The notes under the pieces were generated by a model. That model worked only from the letters and a program-made list of their open reading frames with translations. It was not told the DNA's origin and made no database searches. Both the position numbers and the translations under genes were made by a program. This document shows positions 16,853 to 26,400 of a DNA stretch of 64,000 bases, piece by piece; positions within the stretch are counted from its first letter, which is position 1, and each line of letters begins with the position of its first letter. The stretch covers positions 1 to 64,000 of the forward strand of contig JAFQOW010000029.1 of assembly GCA_017412055.1 (NCBI GenBank), given 5' to 3'. Source of the DNA: Lachnospiraceae bacterium. Its GTDB lineage: Bacteria > Bacillota > Clostridia > Lachnospirales > Lachnospiraceae.

Positions 16853-17861
16853 ATAAATTTAATTCTTGAATAAGGTTGGAACAAAAGAGGCCTAATAAGC
16901 TGGAAGTAAGCTCTAAGGTATATTCTGTTGCAACGGATGAATAATGGATAACAGGTAAGGAAATACTTTTTATAACTATTTTCTCATCTGTAATTTGAGC
17001 CTTAATGGAGTCAAAATAATGTGAATATTTTTCCTCTGAATAAAGGTCATTATCAATTTTGGGAAGGAGTAAAGTATCACACATATTTATCAATGAGTAA
17101 TCATATGAGAAATTACCCCAATCTATAATTATGTAGTCATACTTTCCTAGTGCTGCAATGTTAACCAAAAAGCTACGAAGCTCTTCTTTTGTCAACTCGG
17201 AAAATGTTCCTAATTCCTCTGAGGGTGGAATGTAATCCATGCCTTGGAAGGATTGAAAACAGGAAAGAATTCGATTGTCTTGTGCATCCATGCTTTGAAG
17301 AAAGTAGTATAATATATCTGCAAAGGAGGAGGAGATGTGTTCTTTCCTAAACAGAGAGATTCTCAAAAAGTTACATTCGTCAAAGGTGATGAATAGACAG
17401 GAATTATTCTGGCTAAGCTTAAGTCCTAAGCTAAGACTAAAAGAGGTCTTTCCACATCTTCCAATGGGAGAAGCAATACCGATAATTTTGCTTTTTTTGT
17501 ATTTGTGAAATGCAAAATGTTGAGTACCGGCATGGATGTCATAGTTAGCCATTATTATTCTCAAAATCTCTTCGGCAGAATTATATTTGTATATCTTATG
17601 AGCGTCCTCATAATCATAGCGAGTCTGATTTTCGCATAAGATAAAGAGATTACCATGAGAAGGATTTGTTATTGAGTCATGGAAATCCTCCTGCATAATC
17701 AAAATATCTATATTTTGAATGTCTTCAAAATGTGTGAAATGGTCATACTCTGTAAAAACAATTATTTCTGAAGCCAAAGAACCCTTGATTCTAAAATAGG
17801 CTGCAAGGCTGTTGGCATAGTCAGAATCCTCATCGCATATAGCGATTAATCCATATTTCAA
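16851..17861 (-). CDS. TadZ/CpaE-like MinD-family ATPase
   Basis: This 336-residue protein has an N-terminal receiver-like domain (about residues 1-115, with ICDEDSDYA) and a C-terminal MinD/ParA-type domain with the P-loop-like SPIGRCGKTSFS and DYIIIDWGN. This arrangement matches CpaE/TadZ proteins, which localise the pilus machine. The start is TTG 17861 behind AGGAGGT. It is the first gene of the pilus operon and its stop overlaps the tadA ribosome site. Confidence 0.85.
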   Translation of the reverse strand: MKYGLIAICDEDSDYANSLAAYFRIKGSLASEIIVFTEYDHFTHFEDIQNIDILIMQEDFHDSITNPSHGNLFILCENQTRYDYEDAHKIYKYNSAEEILRIIMANYDIHAGTQHFAFHKYKKSKIIGIASPIGRCGKTSFSLSLGLKLSQNNSCLFITFDECNFLRISLFRKEHISSSFADILYYFLQSMDAQDNRILSCFQSFQGMDYIPPSEELGTFSELTKEELRSFLVNIAALGKYDYIIIDWGNFSYDYSLINMCDTLLLPKIDNDLYSEEKYSHYFDSIKAQITDEKIVIKSISLPVIHYSSVATEYTLELTSSLLGLFCSNLIQELNL

Positions 17862-17942
17862 TAAAGTACCTCCTAAACATAGTATTTGTTCTGGAAATAA
17901 GAGGAGAAATCCTCATCGATAATTATCTTAGATGTTCGGCCG

Positions 17943-17956
17943 CTACCATTTGGTAG
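17943..17956. promoter_or_regulatory. candidate operator palindrome at tad promoter
   Basis: CTACCATTTGGTAG is a perfect inverted repeat located 7-20 bp downstream of the -10 box, at the predicted start of the tad transcript. A repressor bound here would block initiation. The binding protein is unknown. Confidence 0.45.
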
Positions 17957-17963
17957 TGACCTA

Positions 17964-17993
17964 ATTATACTCCCCTAAAAAGGCCTTTGTCTA
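17964..17993 (-). promoter_or_regulatory. sigma-A-type promoter of the tad operon
   Basis: On the minus strand TAGACA (17988-17993) and TATAAT (17964-17969) are separated by 18 bp, upstream of tadZ. The perfect palindrome CTACCATTTGGTAG at 17943-17956 covers the expected transcription start, a likely operator position. Confidence 0.65.
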
Positions 17994-18166
17994 CCCAAAA
18001 AGCCCGAAAAATCAACGTTCTAACAATCGAACAGAAAGTTAAAATAAAATTGTAAAACTTATACAAAAAAATGAATGATTTTGGAATAAAATCACCAAAT
18101 GCAACCATACTTAATAATATAGACAAGAAATTATTGGATTAATAATTGATTTTTTTGGGAGGGAAT

Positions 18167-18415
18167 ATGGTTATTTTAAAGAAGAAAAAAGCGAAAAATG
18201 ATATGAGTGATAATAAAAGACAGCTATTGGAGGAGCTAAGGGAGACAAAAAATGCAATGGATACAGCATATGCAAATCTTTCCTATGTGGTGGAGCCAGA
18301 GCTTATCGATTGCTGTATATATGAGCTTAATGCTATTCAGCTAAGATATAAGTTTATTTTATCTCAGGTTAAAAATAGTGAGATGTCAAAAGATACAGTG
18401 GATGAATTTATTTAA
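18167..18415 (+). CDS. YaaL-like DUF2508 protein
   Basis: This 82-residue protein has a Lys-rich N-terminus and two amphipathic helices containing LLEELRETKNAMDTAY and a C-terminal YKFILSQVK segment. That is the pattern of the DUF2508/YaaL family of small Firmicutes proteins of unknown function. ATG 18167 follows GGAGGG; an upstream in-frame codon at 18146 has no ribosome site. It stands between the divergent tad operon and the flagellar-type cluster. Confidence 0.7.
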   Translation: MVILKKKKAKNDMSDNKRQLLEELRETKNAMDTAYANLSYVVEPELIDCCIYELNAIQLRYKFILSQVKNSEMSKDTVDEFI

Positions 18416-18460
18416 AATGTATTATAGCTATAAAACAATGGTGATTTATAAAACAAATGT

Positions 18461-18487
18461 TAAGAATATTTGATTTTGTGTCGAAAT
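18461..18487 (+). promoter_or_regulatory. sigma-28 (SigD)-type promoter for DUF6240 gene
   Basis: TAAGAATA and GTCGAAAT are separated by exactly 11 bp, matching the TAAAGTTT-N11-GCCGATAA form of flagellar sigma-28 promoters with several mismatches. It lies 38 bp upstream of the start codon. The flagellin gene has a promoter of the same geometry. Confidence 0.55.
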
Positions 18488-18524
18488 AAAAAATAGTTAA
18501 TAAGTGAAAGGCTTGGTGCTATAT

Positions 18525-21371
18525 ATGGACATAAAAATCAATGGTAATTTACAGCTTCAAAATGAATATAAAATAAATCCTAAGGATATGGATAATTCTA
18601 AGGAAATAGAACAAAGAAGTGCCGTATTTTCTAGAAATGTAGATGCTTTTAAGAAGACATTTGATTCTTCTAAGGGGAATATCTATTCTTCAAAAGGAGA
18701 GAATTTTGAGGATAAGACAAATTCTTTACAGGATAATATGGATAATGAAATGGTTAGTGCCAATATGATAGAATGTATTGACACTCTTAAAAGTATGGTT
18801 ACACCTGAGGATTATTCTCAGCTTGAGGAGTGGGGACTTGTGCCAGATGAAGATAATCCGGAAGCCTTTGTAACAGTATATGAAAGAATCCAGATTGAGC
18901 TTATGGCGTACAGTGATGAATATAATGCCCCAGGAGTAAATGTAAATTCTAAAAAATTTAAATCTGTTCTTGGAAATGAGGCAGCAGTTAATGCTCTTAA
19001 GCATGCTAAGGATATGAAGGATTCTGGAAAGATATCTTCGGAAGCTAAGAAATATATATTAGAAAATAATCTTAAACCAACTTTAAACAATGTATATAAA
19101 GCGTTGCATACCAGCAAAAGCATCAGTGGTGCTGGTGTAAATCAGTTGTCTAATGAACAGTGGCAGCAGTTAAAGCCACAGGTAGAGTCATTTTTTGAGA
19201 AAAATGGCTTTGAAAATAATAGTGGAAATGTAGAGAACGCCAAGTGGATAATATCCAACAATTTACCTCTTAATGTGGATAATTTCACTAAGCTTGATGA
19301 ATTAAATCAGGTTGATTTTAGTGATGAACAATTTATGAGTACATTGGAGGAAAACATCGGAAAAGCTGTTAGCATAGGTAATGAGCCTATGGATGTACTT
19401 GTTACAGGAAAAGACTTTGATGAGACTACTATTAAAGAGGCGGTAGAAACTGTTCAAAGCGCTATGGATAGTGATGTAGATTACATTCTTAAAAATAATA
19501 GAAAGTTAAATATCAAAAATCTTAAAGAAAGAATCGAAGAAAGAAAAAAAGAAGATGTAAACAAGTCCTTATACGAAAAGAAGGAAGCTAGTGTAGCTAC
19601 AAACAAGATATTAATAGAAGCAAGAGCAATGCTTACACAGGGCTCTTTGTTTACTATGCAGAGAATGGGCGTAAATATTACATATACAGAGATTACGGTA
19701 ATGATGGATATTGCTGTGGAAAGCAAAAATGTTTTGGCAGATAACATATTTATGCTTGATGGAAATAAGCCAAGTGAAACAGACAGAAACCTTCTTATGG
19801 AAACTATGGATATGATGACAGGATTTAACAGATTGCCTATAGCCGTAGCTGGAAGTGTATATAGTAGTTCTATAGAATTTACGGTAAGTGCAGTACATAG
19901 AGAGGGAAGTAGCTTATTAGAAAGATATAAGCTTGCAGGTGAAAGCTATGAGGCACTTGGAACAAGTATAAGAAAAGACCTTGGTGACAATATAAAGAAG
20001 GCATTTAGAAATGTTGATGAATTGCTTTCAGGTGAGGGAATTGAGGTTAATGATGAGAATAGAAGAGTGGCTAGAGTATTGGGCTATAATTCCATAGAGA
20101 TTACAGCAGAAACTGTTCATTCTATGGGAAATATAGTATCCCAGCTTGATATGGTGACAAAGAATCTTACGCCAAAGGCAGCAGTACATCTTATTAGAAA
20201 TGGTATCAATCCATTAAATACAAATATAGAAGAATTAAACGCTAAGCTTATAGAAATAAATGCTGAGCTTACAGAGGATAACGGTTCAGAAAAATATAGT
20301 GAGTATTTATGGAAGCTTGAAAAAAATAAGAGTATCTCAAAGGATGAAAGAGCTGCATATATTCAGCTTTACAGAATTATGGAGCATATTAATAGAGAAG
20401 ATGGACGAGCTGTGGGAAGTGTGGCAAAGTCTGGCGCCAACCTTACGTTGGCAAATCTTTACAGTGCTGTTAAGACTTTAAGAGCTGGAAATATAGATAA
20501 GACTATCGATGATGATTTCGGCTTATTGGAAAGTGGATATAGTGAAGATGATTTGACACGTTTTATGGAAAATGCGGCAAGTCTTATGGAAGATAAGCAG
20601 CTTCACAATGAATATAAATATGAAAGATTTATGAAAAAGCTTGATAAGGTTTTAGATAATGAAACCATATCTGAACAGGAGCTTTTAAGAATTACAAGTA
20701 CAATGGAGAAATCTTCATTAAATAATATTTATAATGCCATGATAGCCCTTGATAATAATTTTTATAAAGCTATGAAGAATGATTTAGATGAAAAAACTAC
20801 AAGTGAGCTTCAAAAGATTGAAGACATGTGGGGAAGTGAAGAAGGAGAATTTGAAGAGGAGCAGGCTGTGGCTGCTTATGAGAATTTAAAAAGAGATGCA
20901 CATTTAAGTGGCGATATAGATTCCTTTGAGAGAAGTCTTCTTAAGAATAATATGATAAATACATTTTCATATATGGCTAAACAAGCCACCAATCGTTCAT
21001 ATTATGTTCCTATGGAAATTGCAGGTGAGGAAACAGTTGTACATATGACATTTAAGGAAGGTAGCGCAAAGGAAAAGGGAAGGATTACAATATTTGCAGA
21101 AACGGTATCTGGAAAATTATCAGTGCTTATTAAGAGAAAAAATGAAGCATATGAGGTATGCGCTGCAGTTTCTAACCTTACATTAAAGGAAACTTTAGAG
21201 AATTATATGGACGGAAAGGTTGTATTAAGTGATAAGGTATCAGATGGCATGTGGACTGAAAGTCTTAGCCAAATGTCATATGAAGAGACTACAGAAAATG
21301 ATGAAACTACTTATGGAGAGCTTGTAAGAGAGGCAAAATCTTTTATACATAAGGTATTAAAAAATATTTAG
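18525..21371 (+). CDS. DUF6240-type large protein, flagellar regulon candidate
   Basis: This 948-residue, mostly helical acidic protein has no signal peptide or transmembrane segment. It resembles the DUF6240 proteins of Lachnospiraceae. The N-terminal 70 residues are polar and disordered-looking. The middle is built of repeated helical units with L-x3-NI-x2-ANxY-type motifs (for example LTLANLYSA and LNNIYNAM). The C-terminal 130 residues (YYVPMEIAGEE, KEKGRITIFAE) resemble the shape of a FliK-like hook-length C-terminal domain; this last point is inference. ATG 18525 is preferred over GTG 18504. It precedes flagellin in the same direction and has its own sigma-28-type promoter. Confidence 0.65.
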   Translation: MDIKINGNLQLQNEYKINPKDMDNSKEIEQRSAVFSRNVDAFKKTFDSSKGNIYSSKGENFEDKTNSLQDNMDNEMVSANMIECIDTLKSMVTPEDYSQLEEWGLVPDEDNPEAFVTVYERIQIELMAYSDEYNAPGVNVNSKKFKSVLGNEAAVNALKHAKDMKDSGKISSEAKKYILENNLKPTLNNVYKALHTSKSISGAGVNQLSNEQWQQLKPQVESFFEKNGFENNSGNVENAKWIISNNLPLNVDNFTKLDELNQVDFSDEQFMSTLEENIGKAVSIGNEPMDVLVTGKDFDETTIKEAVETVQSAMDSDVDYILKNNRKLNIKNLKERIEERKKEDVNKSLYEKKEASVATNKILIEARAMLTQGSLFTMQRMGVNITYTEITVMMDIAVESKNVLADNIFMLDGNKPSETDRNLLMETMDMMTGFNRLPIAVAGSVYSSSIEFTVSAVHREGSSLLERYKLAGESYEALGTSIRKDLGDNIKKAFRNVDELLSGEGIEVNDENRRVARVLGYNSIEITAETVHSMGNIVSQLDMVTKNLTPKAAVHLIRNGINPLNTNIEELNAKLIEINAELTEDNGSEKYSEYLWKLEKNKSISKDERAAYIQLYRIMEHINREDGRAVGSVAKSGANLTLANLYSAVKTLRAGNIDKTIDDDFGLLESGYSEDDLTRFMENAASLMEDKQLHNEYKYERFMKKLDKVLDNETISEQELLRITSTMEKSSLNNIYNAMIALDNNFYKAMKNDLDEKTTSELQKIEDMWGSEEGEFEEEQAVAAYENLKRDAHLSGDIDSFERSLLKNNMINTFSYMAKQATNRSYYVPMEIAGEETVVHMTFKEGSAKEKGRITIFAETVSGKLSVLIKRKNEAYEVCAAVSNLTLKETLENYMDGKVVLSDKVSDGMWTESLSQMSYEETTENDETTYGELVREAKSFIHKVLKNI

Positions 21372-21374
21372 GGC

Positions 21375-21401
21375 TAAGTAAAAATTAATTTCTGTCGATA
21401 T
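21375..21401 (+). promoter_or_regulatory. sigma-28 (SigD)-type promoter for flagellin
   Basis: TAAGTAAA (21375-21382) and GTCGATAT (21394-21401) are separated by exactly 11 bp, close to the flagellar sigma-28 consensus. It lies 45 bp upstream of the flagellin ATG, the normal promoter class for filament genes. Confidence 0.75.
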
Positions 21402-21446
21402 AAAAGATATGAGAGATAGAATTAGTAAGCCCAGGAGGAATTGCTT

Positions 21447-22841
21447 ATGAGAATAAATACTAATATGTCGGCATTGCGTTCGTGCTATCAGTTAAATAGA
21501 GCAAATGACAGATTATCAGCTTCATTGGAGAGACTTTCAAGTGGATATAAGATAAATAGTGCAGAGGATAGTCCTGTAGGTGCAGCTATGTCCCAGAAGA
21601 TGAAGACTCAGCTTAGAGGATTAGATAGAGCTATCCAGAATGCTTCTGATGGAATCTCTGTTGTAGAGACAGCAGAAGGTGCTTTAAATGAAGTAACTGA
21701 TATGATACAGCGTATGAGACAGCTGGCTGTTCAGGGTGCAAATGGAACAATGTCTGCACAGGATAGACAGAGTCTTATGGATGAAATTTCACAGCTTCAG
21801 CATGAAATAGATAGAATATCAAGTGATACAGAGTACAATACAAGAGGACTTATAAATGGAGAACTCTCAAGACGTACTTATACTAATGTACCTGGAATCA
21901 ATTCTACATATATCTCTGATACAGTGACAGCTGCTAGATATGAGCTGACTATTGCAGAGGAGGCTACATATTCAGAGCTTACATCAGGTGCAGTTGATGT
22001 TCCAGTAACTGGAATAGAGGTAGATGGAACCATTACTGTAAATGGTGAAAATGTGGCAATAGAAAAGGGTGATACAATTGACCAGGTATTGGACAAAATA
22101 AAGGGTGTTGCTGATCTTAGTGATATTTCTGTAAATTATGATGGTGCAAATATAACATTTAAAAGTGACATATTAGGTTCTAACTATCCTATAGAGATAA
22201 ATTGTACAAAGGAATTGGCTGATAAATTAGGACTTCAGATGCAGATGTCTGCTACAGGAACAGATGCTGTGGTTACACCGACTAAGGATGCTAACAGCTT
22301 GTTTAAATTCCCAGATAGTACAACTGTGGAGGTTGATGGAAATAATGTAACATTGTCAGCCTCTGGAGGATTTGAGATGAGAGTTGCCATTGACGAGGGT
22401 GCTCTTCCAGCTCCAAATTCAAGAATAGTTGTCACAGCACTTGATATAGGAACAATGGTTATTCAGATGGGAGCCAATGAAGGACAGATAATGGATATTA
22501 ATGTTCCAGAGGTTTCATGTGCATCTATGGGTATTGATAAATTAAATCTTCATACAGAGGCAGGCTGTGACAGAGCTATTGCAATGTGTGATGATGCTTT
22601 AAAATATGTTTCGTCAGTTCGTTCTAAGCTTGGTGCGTATGCCAACAGAATGGAACACGCTGTGCGAAGCCTTGATGTTACAACAGAAAATATGACTGCT
22701 GCCTTATCTAGAATAGAAGATGTAGATATGGCAAAAGAGATGACAACCTTCACTTCACAAAATGTAATTACACAGGCTGCAAATTCAATGTTGGCACAGG
22801 CTAATCAAATGCCAGAAAAAGTCTTGCAGTTATTGCAATAA
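21447..22841 (+). CDS. flagellin
   Basis: This encodes a 464-residue flagellin, the filament subunit exported by the flagellar type III system. The conserved N-terminal D0/D1 region starts MRINTNMSALR and continues with LSSGYKINSAEDSPVG and QNASDGISVVETAEGAL. The C-terminal D1/D0 region has SKLGAYANRMEH and ends ANQMPEKVLQLLQ. The middle is a variable domain of about 220 residues. ATG 21447 follows GGAGGAA; an in-frame TTG at 21441 is inside the spacer. fliS follows after 11 bp. I cannot tell whether it is the main filament protein. Confidence 0.95.
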   Translation: MRINTNMSALRSCYQLNRANDRLSASLERLSSGYKINSAEDSPVGAAMSQKMKTQLRGLDRAIQNASDGISVVETAEGALNEVTDMIQRMRQLAVQGANGTMSAQDRQSLMDEISQLQHEIDRISSDTEYNTRGLINGELSRRTYTNVPGINSTYISDTVTAARYELTIAEEATYSELTSGAVDVPVTGIEVDGTITVNGENVAIEKGDTIDQVLDKIKGVADLSDISVNYDGANITFKSDILGSNYPIEINCTKELADKLGLQMQMSATGTDAVVTPTKDANSLFKFPDSTTVEVDGNNVTLSASGGFEMRVAIDEGALPAPNSRIVVTALDIGTMVIQMGANEGQIMDINVPEVSCASMGIDKLNLHTEAGCDRAIAMCDDALKYVSSVRSKLGAYANRMEHAVRSLDVTTENMTAALSRIEDVDMAKEMTTFTSQNVITQAANSMLAQANQMPEKVLQLLQ

Positions 22842-22852
22842 GGGGGTATAAT

Positions 22853-23305
22853 ATGACTAAGGAAGAAAAGAACGTTTTTTCATTGCGTATAGCCAATAGT
22901 TCAAAGACAGAACTTACAGTTATTACGTACGATATAATAATTAATTATGTAGATGCCGCGTGTGATGCATATGCCAAGGAAGATTTAGATTTAGTGGTTT
23001 TTAATCTTCAAAAAGGAAAGCAGTTTTTAAATAATTTGTCATCATGTCTTGATTTTAAATATAGGATATCACACGAGCTAATGAGTCTGTATATATTCTT
23101 AAATAATTGTTTTGTAAGAGACATAGTTAAGAGAAATCCTCAATCGGCAAACACTATAAAATCTATTATTAATGAGCTGAGAGAGAGCTTTGATGTGGTG
23201 AGTAAAAAGGATACCTCAGGCAGAGTAATGAAGAACGGTGAAAGAATCTACGTAGGGTACACCTATGGTAGAACCAGCACTTTAAATGAGGTTGTAGTTC
23301 GATGA
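22853..23305 (+). CDS. fliS: FliS-family flagellin chaperone
   Basis: This 150-residue, all-helical protein fits the FliS family, which binds the flagellin C-terminus to prevent early polymerisation. It has the typical LTVITYDIIINYVDAA first helix and LMSLYIFLNNCFVRDI segment. It is encoded 11 bp after flagellin with an AGGGGG ribosome site, so co-expression with its client is expected. The C-terminal tail is longer and more basic than in many FliS proteins. Confidence 0.85.
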   Translation: MTKEEKNVFSLRIANSSKTELTVITYDIIINYVDAACDAYAKEDLDLVVFNLQKGKQFLNNLSSCLDFKYRISHELMSLYIFLNNCFVRDIVKRNPQSANTIKSIINELRESFDVVSKKDTSGRVMKNGERIYVGYTYGRTSTLNEVVVR

Positions 23306-23345
23306 GTTACTTAAAATTTTGTGATGTCAGAAATATATTATAATA

Positions 23346-23391
23346 AAAATGCATACCTTGCGAATAATTATATTCACAGGGTATGCATTTT
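23346..23391 (+). terminator. terminator after flagellin-fliS
   Basis: A 12-bp stem (23346-23357 with 23380-23391) with a 22-nt loop ends in a TTTTGTG tract, about 40 bp after the fliS stop. Confidence 0.75.
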
Positions 23392-23458
23392 GTGATTAAT
23401 TGATGATGGAACATAATTACAATTTTGTAAAAAAACGGATAGAAAGGTGAGATGCGCT

Positions 23459-26400
23459 ATGAATTACGAAAATGTTAGAACAGTGGCAGATTTGGTCCTT
23501 GCGGCAGCAAAGGAGCATGGAGAAAAGGTATTTATTAGATATGAAAAGGATGATGTTATAAAGGATGTAACCTATGTGGAATTTAAAGGGTTATGTGAAT
23601 CGGTAGCCGCTTGGGTAACTGAGCAGGATAATAAGCACTCTAAAAAGGTAAGAGTGGGTATATTAGGTGGTAGTAGCAAGCCATTTATGGCGGCACTTTT
23701 TGGAATTATGGGTAATGGCAATGTGGCTGTACCTTTGGATATACAGTTAAATCTTGATACATTGAAGGATTGTGTAACTCGTGCAGATATAGATTACTTA
23801 TTCTATGATTGGGAATTTTCTGAAAGAGTGGAAGCAGTTGTTAACAGCTGCCCAGAATTAAAAGGCACTGTTTGCTTACAGAACAGAAAAAGTGTAGAGT
23901 CTATATATAGAATTTGGAAAACATATGAGGGTGTAGCACTCAATAAAAATATAGATGAGAGTGAGTGTGCCATGATTTTATTTACATCAGGTACAACTGG
24001 AAAAGGAAAGGGTGTAATGCTCTCTCATAGAAACCTTATTTCCAATGTATTTTCAACAGATTTTGATAAGCATGAACCAGATGAGGTAGCATTAAATGTG
24101 TTACCAGTTCATCACGTATTCTGTATACATGGAGACTTCCTTTTAACTTTAAAGGACGGTAATGTAATTTGTCTTAATCAGGATATGATGAAACTGGGAG
24201 CACATCTTCAGCTATTCCAGCCAACTACTATGGCGTGTGTGCCTATGATAGCTAAGGCTCTTTGCAATAAAATAGAGATGATTAAAAAGCAGTATCCAGA
24301 TATGGAAATAGAGAGAGCAAGAGAGCTGGTTTTCGGAAAGCAGATTAGAAAAATTGCCTGCGGTGGTGGATATTTAGCACCAGAATTGGCAAAGAAATAT
24401 AGAGAGATGGGCATAATCATAGGACAGGGCTATGGTATGACAGAATGTTCACCAAAGATTTCGGCAGCAGATTATAGCCGTCCGGATAAGGCAGTTTCTG
24501 TAGGTAGAATTGTTAATGGATGTCAGGTAAGAATTGAGAATGGAGAGATACAGGTAAATAGCCCATCGGTTATGATGGGATATTACAAAGACCCTGAAGA
24601 GACAGCGAAGGTATTTACAGAAGATGGCTGGTTAAAGACTGGAGACCTTGGATATTTTGATGAAGAGGGCTTCCTATTCTTTACTGGTAGATGTAAGAAT
24701 TTGATTGTCTTAAGTAATGGTGAAAATGTTGCCCCAGAGCAGCTTGAAAATATGTTTGAAGACGAAACTCTCATAGAGGACATCCTTGTATATGGAGAGG
24801 ATGATAAAATCTGTGCTGAAGTATATCCAAACTTCCAAGCAGCAGAAGCTATGGGCGTGGAGGATATAGAGAAGACAGTATCAGAAATTGTGTCTAAGCA
24901 TAATGCTGATTTGCCAACCTATAAGAGAATTCTCCAGGTGGGTGTAAGATATATTCCTTTTGAAAAGACTGCATCAAAGAAGATTATTAGAGATAAGTAT
25001 TTTGAGCAGAAGGCAAAGCAAAAGGAAAGCGTTAAGACATATAAAAAGCCAGAGAATGAAACACAGACGATTATTTTTGAAAGCATTGCAGAATGTCTTG
25101 GACATGAAAATTTTGGAATAGATTCAGATATCTATGAGGCAGGAATAGATTCATTTGGTTGTGTAATGTTATTGTCAAGTCTATATGACAAGCTTGAGTT
25201 ATCCATTTCATTACAGGAGCTAAGTGATAATCCAACTGTAGAAAAAATAGAAGCCTTTGCAAAGGTAAGTAAGGAATCTCAGGTTGATTATTCAAAGAGA
25301 GATACTTATCCACTTATGGGTGTTCAGAAGTATTTTGGATATATCCTTAGAGGAAATACCACATCTAATCTTCCATTCTTATTTAAGCTTGATAATAGTG
25401 TGGATTTAGAAAGATTAAAGAAAGCAGTAGAGGATGTATTCGATATTCATCCTGAAATGAAGGTGATTATTCAGCCAAATAATGGAATTCTTGAAAATGT
25501 GCGTTTGGATGATAGAAAGATAGATATTCCGATTATTGAAATTAAAGATGAAAATTGGGCGGATACAAAAGCGAACCTGATTAGACCATATATGTATAAT
25601 GAGGGAGAGGATGTATATCATTCAGCAATCTATAAGACAGACACCGCCAATTATCTGTTCTTTGATTTAGGACATATTATCGGTGATGGAATGTCTATGA
25701 ATGTAATATTTGAGGATATTAATGCATTATATAAAGATGAGCCAGTTAAGAAGCAGTCTTATACTTTGTATGAATATATTCTTGACGAGATGGATAGAAG
25801 AGAACGAGGAAAGAGAGAGGAAGCTATCGAATATTTCTGTAAGCAGACAGAAAATCTTAAGATTAAGAAGAGTATATTAAATAAGAAGGATTTCTATGGA
25901 TTAGAAAAGGGCGAGACAGGTGTTATCAATGGAAAGATTGGAGGACTTAGCAGAAGAGCTGTGCAGTCATTCTGTAATCTTCACAATGTATCTGAAAATG
26001 TATTCTTCTTAACAGCATTTTCATATTGTGTGAGTTTATTTGCCAATGATGATGATGTGGTATGTACAAGTACTCACAGTGGTAGAACTGATAGCCGTTG
26101 GTACAGAGTTATCGGACCACTTTATATGACATATTATTACAGATTTACAAGAAGACCTCATGAAACAGTTCCACAGTTACTTAGAGCATCTGCAGACCAG
26201 ATTTTGAAAACTATGGATCACCAGCTTACTAATGTTAAGGCTGATGAAATCTTTTTCCAATATCAAGGTGATATTTTGAATATTACAGAAATCGGTGGAG
26301 TGGAGGCAGAGATTATAGATATGCAGCTTGATGCTATGCCATTCCATATGCAGGTTATGAATGAAAAGAAGGGCTATCATTATCAGCTTAGGTATTGGAA

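Larger units (their letters stand above)
17862..18166. other. divergent intergenic region between tad operon and YaaL gene
   Basis: This gap holds the tad promoter and two inverted repeats: GAGGA(GAAA)TCCTC at 17901-17914 in the tad leader, and a 14-bp palindrome at 17943-17956. The right-hand part is AT-rich and contains the GGAGGG ribosome site of the next gene. I see no gene in it. Confidence 0.7.

Noticed and set aside
18504..18524. GTG 18504 as start of the DUF6240-type protein
   Set aside because: It lies just after the -10 box of the sigma-28-type promoter; ATG 18525 gives a more family-like N-terminus.
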